This document shows, piece by piece, positions 55,285-64,000 of a DNA stretch of 64,000 bases. The stretch spans positions 1,426,001 through 1,490,000 of the forward strand of contig JBCAQO010000011.1 of the NCBI GenBank assembly GCA_039111635.1, given 5' to 3'. The notes below the pieces were generated by a model. It did not search any database. It had not been told where the DNA came from and saw only the letters and a program-made list of their open reading frames with translations. The stretch is from Heterobasidion occidentale. Taxonomy: Eukaryota > Basidiomycota > Agaricomycetes > Russulales > Bondarzewiaceae. The stretch's first letter is position 1, and every line of letters starts with the position of its first letter. The translations under genes were made by a program, and so were the position numbers.

Positions 55285-57070
55285 CTATGCCACGGATGTA
55301 ATCACTGCTAGGAAAGTGGTTGTCCCCTGATTGATATTTTTGCATATTTATTGGTCAAACTGAAGTATTGAGCACCTATAATTACCTATGGTTTATTTGC
55401 TCTTACTCCAAAGCACTTGCCCTTAGCTACTCCTCCTCCTTCTCCTGCTGAAATTCCCCCATTTTATTCCCAACTCCCAGATTGACTGGAGTTGGTGATT
55501 TTGAATTATTAACACCACTTTATTTTTTAACATGTAAATAATTCAATTTCTTACATGTTATTAATCTTTTATTTACAAATATTATTAATTCATTATTAAC
55601 ACATGTTAATAAAGGCTCAGAGCTGAGCATGTTATTAACAAATGTTAGAAACTTTCGGGGAATTACTCACGGAACCCTAGCTCTGACTGTGTATTGCCTG
55701 AATACTTGATTTTTGCTGACATAACAATAGTGCACGTCAATTCAAAAAAATTGAGTTGAAAAGTTGAGATATGTGCTGAAGGCCTCTCGAGGCTGCTGCA
55801 CACAAAAATGCAGAAGAAAATAGTTGTTTGATGCGGCTTGCATTAGTCAATGTGTGTGTTTTCCTTCTATTAAGTACTATGTGATACCTAAACAATGTCA
55901 CAATTTTTTTTGGAGTCTCACCAATCCCCTGCACTGTTTGTAGATACATATTTGCCATTCATCAGACCTGACAAGAACCACCTACTCTTGATCTGATCAT
56001 CCGGTCTCATTTAATATACAGTGCTGGACAAGCAAAGTCGACAATTTTAGTCGACCAATTTTCCCACCTTCCGGAACCACTGGAATTGATGCGCATTCAG
56101 TAGATGAGCATTCTAAGCTCCTTGTGAGCAAAAACCCATGAGCCAATCTCACGTAAATTACATTTTATTGATTTTGACCCTCAAAAAATTGGCCAACCCC
56201 TAAATTAAATGGTAGGGCCTTAAAAATAGCATCAATCAACTCTGTTTTTTTACCTGAGTTTAATGATAGTCTTAGATAGTCCCGAAAAAAATTACTAAGG
56301 CTGTGACAGCAGTGCATTTCCGAACCATGACACACTGAGCTCCCAACTTATGCAGCATCTAAAGCATCCCTGAGGGTGCCCTCCGAGAAAAAAACATGCA
56401 TCAAATATTCAGAATCTTCACAAAAAAACAATCCACTCAAGAATCTTACCTGAGTTTCAGTCAGACACCAAAGAAGACATGGGTGATATTTTGAGATGGG
56501 ATCCTCATGCAGGTTTGAACTATGGCTTGGCACCCATTTGACATTTACTCTCATTTCTTGTTCAATATTTTACTTAGGGGCTCTGTTTACTATAAAAACC
56601 TACATACAACTCTGGAATAAACCAGCTTTCGCACCCCACAGTTCAGAGCTCATTCACACTTGTCTCAACCATTGAAATTATCTTTGTTGACCTCTAAAAT
56701 CTTGTCTTCCTCGTCATTCGGCCTTGTTTGCGTTCATACTCATCTCTTTGCTTGTACCTCTTGTCCTCCCTCGTATATTGTCAGAGTCCTATGTGACTCT
56801 TAAAGCATGTAGTTGTTGGTTGCGACACTACCTTTGTTGTTACCGAACAAATCCCCAACACAATCGACCAAATGTTTGGTCAGTATTTGGTACAGTCCCG
56901 AAACCCGTTTGGGCACTATAATCTCACACTTTCTATTGCTCCTTAGTGCGCCCTCGCTTTTTAAAGTCATCACTAACAATTCCTCGTATATTAGATACTA
57001 GCTCCAGCACCCCCTGCTCTAGAGGTTGTTTTGGTGTTGTGCTCGGCACTTAGAGCCGCCTCTAGCATAT

Positions 57071-57160
57071 CAACAGCTCTTTGGCAGAGTGGTTTTGTTG
57101 TAACAGTGCAATAGCTACAGCCTAGGCGACTTGGGTTTGAATCCTGGTTGTATCACTATA
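57071..57160 (+). repeat. tRNA-derived SINE-like unit 2
   Basis: A near-perfect A box (TGGCAGAGTGG) and a B-box-like GGTTTGAATCC about 45 bp downstream. AT-rich sequence with TAAGTAAG-type repeats follows from 57,180. A related TAAGTAAGTAGATCGTAAGTAAG tail recurs at about 59,030. No tRNA fold forms. Confidence 0.6.
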
Positions 57161-58280
57161 ACATAGTTTATAACATGACTGATTGTAGATTGTAGTAACT
57201 CTGATAAGTAAGCAAATAAGTAATGAATCAGATACATAATGTAGTACACTTCATAAATAAGTAAGTAGACACTAGTAGATTGTAGTAGCCTCAATAACTT
57301 ACACCGCTGTCGTGGTGAGGAATGGTTTCACTCCTAGATATGATCGGGGTTTCCTGTATTTTGGGATGTACCTAGTGTTTGTTTGATTGCTGTTCTAGAT
57401 GATACCTTCAGGTGGTGGCACAATACACAGATGTTGGTCATCAATGTAGGCAGTGATGTGAATATCCTAAGATATTTGACGGATTTCCGAAGTAGTGCCG
57501 AATCACTAACAATGAAAATATTCTGTAAATGTCGAGAATAATCAAAACAAGTGTAAGAACTTTGTGATTCTAGCTGCTGAGGTGCTACACAAATTGAAGG
57601 TGAGCTACTAGTTTGTCTAGTATCCCTTCTAGTCTTGAAGCTTATCTCCAACTGATATCACTCAAAGAACTTATTGACTAGCACTGACTGACTGAGTAAA
57701 AGTAAGGGGGAGAGATGGTCTCTGCCTGAAGCAGGACAATCAGCCTCCTTATATACTATTTCAAGTAGGAATCTCCTTTCTAGTATATACAGGCTAAGTA
57801 GAGTCATTGTGAGTCACAAAGAATGCTGTAGAAATAAAAAGAATAGGGAGGAAAGCAGGGGAACAGAAAGGAAAGCAAGAGAAAGGTTCAGAATGTGGTA
57901 GAATGTTCCTTCAGCTTTCTTTAGAACTGCTCAGAACCTTCTCCTCCTTTCAGCTTGGAATGGCCTAGACCTTGCCCCTGTTCTTAACATTCTCCATCCT
58001 CTACCAGATTCCACTGCTTTCTTTCCATTCCTTATTGTCTTGCCATGGTCTAGCCCTTTCTGAAATAGACCATAGGCTCTGGAATCTGTCCCAACAGCAA
58101 AATATAAGTATGAAAAGGGATAGGGAATCAAGTTTAAGTGGTAAAATACCTGAAAAATATGTAGAAAATCGGAATTAAATGTCCCTTCCATTCTAAGTCA
58201 TTTCCCTTCTCTTCCTTCTAGTCAGATATTCTGTCCTTCATTCTATCATCACTATTTGATGCCTAACAATGTGTGAGCGT

Positions 58281-58993
58281 GACACCGCGGGCAAAGTTCT
58301 ATAGGATTGGTGATTCCACAATAATTACCTGATGATTTCTTGTTCAAAAGAATCACCATAAGATCTATGGATAAATTTTGAGCAAAAAGAGAATGTGCTC
58401 TCTAGTTTCTGCACAAAGTGTGCTTAGAATATATCATGATCTCATTAAAAACTTGTTTTGGTATAAAATCAGGCTAGAATTGATCAGTAATTCCATAAAT
58501 TCCACAACATGTGTCCATGGAGCACAAAAGGAAGGACATTTGAGCTAAAATCACAAGAAACTCGCAGATCTCATCCTAAACTCATTCTAAATAGTCTACT
58601 AATCTTATTCTGATCCTATTGTGATCAAATTATTGCTTGATCATTTAATCACAATAGGATCAGAATGGGATTTGTAGACTATTTAGAATGAGTTTAGGAT
58701 GAGATCTGTGAGTTTCTTGTGATTTTAGCTCAAATATCCTTCCTTTTGTGCTCCACGGACACATGTTGTGGAATTTACGGAATTACTGATCAATTCTAGC
58801 CTGATTTTATGCCAAAACAAGTTTTTAATGAGATCATGATATATTCTAAGCACACTTTGTGCAGAAACTAGAGAGCACATTCCCTTTTTGCTCAAAATTT
58901 ATCCATAGATCTAATGGTGATTCTTTTGGACAAGAAATCATCAGGTAATCATTCTGGAATCACCAATCCCATGGAACTTTGCCCATGGTGTTA
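58281..58993. repeat. 713-bp fold-back inverted repeat (MITE-like)
   Basis: Two arms of about 340 bp are reverse complements with few mismatches, separated by roughly 20 bp centred at 58637. Outer ends read GACACCGCGGGCAAAG on the left and CTTTGCCCATGGTGTTA on the right. Inner ends are ATTGTGAT and ATCACAAT. Arms have no coding potential. Such structures are usual for fold-back or MITE elements, and transcription through it would give a long hairpin RNA. Confidence 0.9.
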
Positions 58994-61900
58994 GTCAGTT
59001 GATAATCATTAGTAGGCTGTAGTGACCCTCCCAAGTAAGTAAGTAGATCGTAAGTAAGTACAAGTAAAGTGTAGTGGTCCCTGCAATGAAGTATGTAATT
59101 ACAGTGATCGGTAAGATCAGTGAGTGCTATATTGGGATTAAGATTGAGATTATGATCCCATTGCCATTGCCATTGTGATGCTATTATAATAAATTACTCT
59201 TTTCTCATAATGGATCATAAGGTGGCACTGACATTAAGACCTTATGATGCATCATAAGCCCTTATCATCGAGATTCAAATTTTCCGACATTATTACCTGG
59301 TGTCACTCTGGTGTCCTGGATGGCGAGGTGACACATGGGCGCTCGATGTTCTCATATCGTCTCCGTGGGTACTCAAGACAATGATAAGTGGCGTGGCGCT
59401 GCAAGGTGAGCATCGGAGTGGCCGGATACACCTGGACACACAAACTTCGGCCTAGGAACTCGGGGCTGTCATGTATCCGGGACCTATTGACCCCTCAATC
59501 AATCTTAAGGGAGGTCGAACAAGGTAGGATGAAAATAAGGCATGCGCCGGCCTAGGTCAAGGACATGCAATGGCTGCGTGCTGACCCTAGGCGTAGCTGC
59601 CTGCCATCACAAGTAGAGGGCGTGGATTCTGGGATCCTATTTTAACCTCTTGATTTTAATGTTTTGCATAGATCACAAGTGTTCCCTTGCACTGCGAAGC
59701 TCTTCTCGATAGCCATGTGATTATCTCCCGTTAGATCGCCTATCGCACAACGAGGACGTGGTCTCTGACATTCTTTGCAGTTCGTTGTGGGCATCTCAAG
59801 AGTGGTCGACGATAGCGTCGCTCGCGCTGTGCTTCTCTAATTCAACATTGGTGCTCGACTCCTCATATGTGTCCTCAAAATCATCCTTTGACGGTTCTCT
59901 GTGCTGGCGATTAGACTGGTAAATCGACACATTGAAGACCAAACTCGCACACCATACGTCGTAGGTATCCGCACAAATCACGAGCTCCATAACATACATT
60001 TCGGATCATCATGGACCTCCACATCCACCAATCCCGATTTTGAATAGCCTGACGGACGTTTTCACCATCTTATGGCAATATCATCGTTGGGCCCTCCGAG
60101 TCAATGAGCTTCAAAACAGTGTACGCTGGACACCGTCAACGTCCTCTATATTATCAGCACGTGCTGCGGACCTGAGGGCACCTTTGCCGTCACGACTTTC
60201 CCAATGACGTGTCTCACGTCTGTCCTGACAAGGAGGCATAATCTGGCAAAATGCATGCCAATTGACAGGGCGTCGAATGCCAGCGCTCAGCGCTCAGCCC
60301 TAGTACTAGTACAGCGCAATGTCACCGACCATGCCTGGTGCACGTCCAAGTGGTGTGCGACAGTCCGGTCCTGTAATATACGGTTAAGCGAGTAGCTTGG
60401 TATGGAGCAATCTGACGTACTATTTCACCCGACGCCTCGTCAAGTTGAGTTAGGTTGAGTCGAGTTGCGACATCCGGATCGTGACGTCTCCGACGCCTCC
60501 ACTGGACCTCCAGATCTGCGTCCACTGTAGCCCCTGTATTCAAAACATGGACCTGCTTTTGTCAGTGATCAGTCAGTGATCTCACTATTCGGTTCCCAAA
60601 GAGCCACAGCGTCGGATTGACGCGCACTCACTCACTATTGTACTGTCGTCGACCACCGTATAGGATATATACACCGTTTTCATGACGATAAAGCGATTCC
60701 ATGGCGTTTCCGGGACTGCGAGTTCTATAATAGCAAGGACTGTCTTACCATGCGGGCAACAGAGAAATAGCTATGTTGCGCACATGAATCCACAAATGGC
60801 GGTTGACTTTTACGTGTCTCCTCACGATCCATCTCAACTTAACGTCGCATAGGTGCCTAGCGTACGACGCCCGCTGGCGTCGACACCACGACACCTGTAC
60901 AAACACTGATAGTGGCGCACTGCGGCCGCGCCGGGCAGCTACGATCCCGAATGACATACCATGCACGAGTGACGTCAGAGAATGCAATCGTCTAGTAGAG
61001 CTGAAACCGACAGGGCAGGCTGCGGATTCCGAGCCCGTCTGCCAGTTCGTAGAAATGGACGGTTGGGACTGGGACTCGTGGTCCCGTGCGCGGGGCTCGA
61101 TCGAAGGGGCCTGAAACCATCAACACGACGGGAGAGAACAGTCAAAAGTACTACGGTCATGTATTGAAAATATAGACATACACCGATTTGTGCCTGACAA
61201 GGTCCCGGATGCGCCGTTGTGAGACGAGGAGAACGGTGCGGGGTTGGAGCAAGCACAAATATCGCTGTGTGCAGAGCAGATTTCCCTGTAGCTCCCACAT
61301 TCTTGCGCAATGCACAGACAGGACCCGCTTCGTCGTCCGAGCGTCATCGCACTAGCACTCCTGATCACCGACACGTCAGCCTGTTCGATCAGAAATGAAA
61401 CAAGAAAGAGATGCTTGCCCTTCGCATGCGAGATATGCATGTACTGCGTACAGATAGTTGGTTGATTGCCTGTCAAACAGACTCCTAGACACATGTACGG
61501 ATTCGGCCACTGTCATGCCCGATTTGGGTTCCAAATTCCAATGTATTGCCGTCGAATTGCCAGCCCGCGGATCGATCTGCACGTACAGCGAGTACTGTAC
61601 AACTCGGCTGCATCTCAGCAACATGAGTGCGCGTGAGGACCCGCTCGCCATCGCGGACCAGTCGCACAATATACCCAGTCGTGCTGGGCGCTCGGCGACG
61701 TGCTAGTCGGGCGTGGACACCAACTCTTCACGCGGTCGCAAGAAAGCCGCAGAATGCTCACACGCAGTCCGCATCGGCGGCATCTCGTACTGAGCTGTCG
61801 AAGCAGGCTGTTGACTCGCCTGGCTTCCGACGCTTCTGCTTCTGCAGCATCGCGTTCGTGCCCCGCCCCACTGCGACCATTCGATGCACGACCGGTAGCT

Positions 61901-61998
61901 GAACAGGCAATATGCTTCCTGCTGGCCTCTTCTGAGTCATTGTACGTGTCCACTCGGGACGTCTTGTCTGAATCCGTGCGTCTGCGTCCGCGCTCGTA

Positions 61999-62025
61999 TA
62001 TATATATCGCTATATATATATATGG
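61999..62025. repeat. TATATA microsatellite
   Basis: TATATATATCGC followed by TATATATATATATGG; a simple AT dinucleotide run. Confidence 0.8.
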
Positions 62026-63079
62026 CTTGTGGAGCCCATTCAGTTCCCCACGGGGTACGCATCCGACCGCCCGAGATCGAAATCAAGCTCTGGTGGGAGT
62101 TGAAGCGCCAAGTTCGAAGCCGACGCGTGGGCGAAACCACGATCTCGCGATCTCGCGCGGCGAGCACAGCCAAGTATAGCGCGATTCGAAGGACGGTGGC
62201 TGCGGTCGAGTGCTCCTTGAACATTGAGCGGCTTGGACTCGGCGACGATGACGGCCTCTTGCTCGTGGATGTCGCAGAGTAATTGGCATGGGGCTGGGAT
62301 GGCGCTCGCCGCAAGTAGACAATGCCCCGCCTCGCATTGCGCGGTTGCGGGAACACTTTGTGGAGCGCCACAAAGCGCGCGCAAGACCAGCCCACCGACG
62401 GAGGAATCGAGTGCCTATTTTGAGCCGTACAACGAGAGTCATCGAAGCCAAACTAAGCCAAAGCCGAAGCTGAATGAAGTTTGGAGTCGAAGAGAGCGCG
62501 CGAAGCCAGCTCCACACGCACATGCCGCGCGGGCTCGCAACAGGTTTTGCACTTTGCACCCTCGGGCTGTCAAGGAAGTATTTCTGCAAGCGGCTCAATG
62601 GAAGAGACCGGGCGGCAGACGGAGGCGCAAAGAAAGTCTCTCGCGCACTGTGGCATACCATGCCACAGACGATTGGACGCGAGAACGGTCAGCGAGAGGG
62701 CCATCCGAGAGGTTCGTCCGAGTTCGTGGTCCGTCGAACATACATACGCATCTTATCTTCGGAAGAACGCGTCTCGTACGGTATCACGAGAAGCGCAGCA
62801 GGATGAGGGCAGGGCGATCCGTCGACGCCGCCGGCTGCTCCAAGCTTCCGTACGATCGCGCGCGCGGCGCCCCACAAGAGCTCGAAATTGCTAGCCAGAC
62901 ACCGTATCATACATAGCGCTGTGGAGCCTTCGCCACGTATGCCCCGAGATCGGGACGATCGGTACGCAGCCACCACGATCATCATCATCATCGTGGCGCT
63001 GCGCTGCGCCTCATTCGATCGATACGATGCGCGCACAGACGCGCCACTGAGCGGCAACGAAACGAAATCACCTTCACGT

Positions 63080-63375
63080 CCCAGTAGTATGTAAAGAAAG
63101 CATCGGCGAGTTTCACACGCCTGCCACTGGGTGTATAGTGTAGCGAGTCCTGGAGGCGTCGCGCGCCTCCTCAGCGTGTCGCTGCGGCTAAGCGAATCGC
63201 GGCCATGCATGCTGCAAGAGGCCGCACGCACCGAGGCTGAGATCTGCAGTAGTATGCAAAGGAGGCGTCGGCAAGTTTTACACGCCTGCCGCTGGATATG
63301 GACGTACTCGTACAGTAGTGTCGCGTAGCGAGTCCTGGAGGCGGCGCGCGCCGCCTCGGCGTGTCGCCGCGACGC
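63080..63375 (+). repeat. Tandem duplication, two units of about 170 bp
   Basis: Unit 1 (from about 63080) and unit 2 (from about 63249) share CAGTAGTATG, GGCGTCGGCAAGTTT-like, ACACGCCTGCC, GTAGCGAGTCCTGGAGGCG and CAGCGTGTCGC/CGGCGTGTCGC in the same order. They differ by substitutions and small indels. The conserved AGTCCTGGAGGCG stretch is followed in each by a GC palindrome-like CGCGCGCC. Confidence 0.75.
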
Positions 63376-64000
63376 AACCGAGCGGATGTGCAACCACGGC
63401 CACGGCCCACATGCGTTGCTCTGGACTCGTTGACGCGCACCCGCGCTCGCTACTCACGACCCCTCGTTGCATTTTCGGTACGGCACGGATCAGATCTCGG
63501 GGTGCGATGGAGGTCACGCAGGTGGAGCTATACGATGGGGGTGGGGAAGCACGCACATCGCACACCGCGTGGACGGGCTCGGGCCGCACGATATGGCGCA
63601 AGCGCAGAGCCAAGTGAGAGTATAGACGACGACGCGTCGTGGCGCCGCATGGACGCGTCCGAGATGAAAGAAAGAGGGCACTCCGCTTGCACGTCGCAAA
63701 GGCAAAGCGCAGGTTATTTTTGTGTGCGTGTTTGCCAGTCTGCAGCGCGCGCCGCGTGAGCTATGGATAGACTCGGCGATGTCAATGGCGATGAGAAGTG
63801 CGCTTGGATCGTGCACTTGGATCCTCGGAGTTGAGGTTGCCGCTCATACCTGACTGGATGGGGACGTGCGGTTGGACATCCGGACGACATGGCCTAGACC
63901 TAGGCCAAATGACAGAGAAAGGTACGAATGAAATGAGGCAAAAAAACTGCAGTCGGGTCATAGAAGTGTCATAGACTGATGGCAACGGCGCTGCGAACCG

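Larger units (their letters stand above)
53684..64000. other. Gene-poor, repeat-rich tail of the window
   Basis: No gene could be supported. From about 54.2 to 59.7 kb the sequence is AT-rich with no long open frames. It holds the solo LTR, SINE-like units and fold-back element listed separately. From about 59.8 kb GC content rises and open frames reappear on both strands, but they lack domains and mutually exclude each other. Short hydrophilic minus-strand frames at 53,791-54,134 and 59,796-59,999 could be isolated exons or chance. Confidence 0.5.

Noticed and set aside
56020..56300. Possible Tc1/mariner terminal repeat (CAGTGCTGGACAAG near 56,020)
   Set aside because: The motif is suggestive, but no matching inverted copy or transposase was found within the window.
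57071..57160. Possible functional tRNA gene
   Set aside because: A and B boxes are present, but acceptor, D and anticodon stems do not pair, so it is treated as SINE-like.
60204..63985. Many 60-230-codon frames on both strands
   Set aside because: Mutually overlapping, without domains or splice structure, in a repeat-bearing region. I could not support any as a gene.
1..64000. CRISPR array, bacterial operons, phage or plasmid features
   Set aside because: Intron-rich fungal genes throughout; no regularly spaced direct repeats of CRISPR type.

Overview
This is a window of fungal nuclear DNA, most likely from an agaricomycete (mushroom or bracket-forming basidiomycete). The genes are GC-rich and cut by many short introns of about 50-100 nt. 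Many introns use GTGCGT as 5' splice site. Agaricomycete markers are present: a group III HAMP-repeat histidine kinase, an Rsp5-type HECT ligase, a DUF6534-type membrane protein, a ricin-B-like lectin and a tnp2-type DNA transposase. Exon coordinates below were derived by hand from GT..AG sites and reading phase, without transcript data.

Layout. 1-7.8 kb: an F-box protein gene, a secreted protein gene with a C-terminal chitin-binding-like (CBM19-like) cysteine module, and a damaged NIPA-like magnesium-transporter locus, all on the minus strand. 7.9-25.1 kb: a nested transposon complex. A tnp2/CACTA-like DNA element carries two plus-strand genes. A 10.4-kb Ty3/gypsy chromovirus with two near-identical LTRs sits inside the first exon of the transposase gene (target duplication GCGCT). 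A solo LTR of the same family, in the opposite orientation, sits inside the third exon of the partner gene (target duplication AGATG). In both genes the reading frame continues exactly across the insertion. 25.1-26.9 kb: a G-rich minisatellite and the upstream region of the next gene.

26.9-53.7 kb is the conserved gene-bearing part: hybrid histidine kinase (19 exons, 1,422 codons), a nucleotidyltransferase-like gene, a conserved hypothetical gene, a hypothetical minus-strand gene, urease accessory ureD, the C2-WW-WW-WW-HECT ubiquitin ligase, an alkyltransferase-like (ATL) DNA-repair gene, a ricin-B-like lectin, a small Ala/Thr-rich protein, tRNA-Glu(CUC) with a 7-nt intron, a single-pass membrane protein, and a DUF6534-like multipass membrane protein.

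53.7-64 kb has no gene I can support. Its first 6 kb are AT-rich and hold a solo LTR of a second family, two tRNA-derived SINE-like units and a 713-bp fold-back inverted repeat. The last 4 kb are GC-richer and contain a tandem duplication.

Most host genes look like independent housekeeping or signalling functions (osmosensing kinase, ubiquitin ligase, urease maturation, alkylation-damage recognition) rather than a pathway cluster. The most distinctive content is the retroelement: a possible coding frame upstream of gag, an extra CCHC-bearing ORF downstream of the integrase/chromodomain, paired hairpins at both LTR ends, and insertion of the family into both genes of one DNA transposon.
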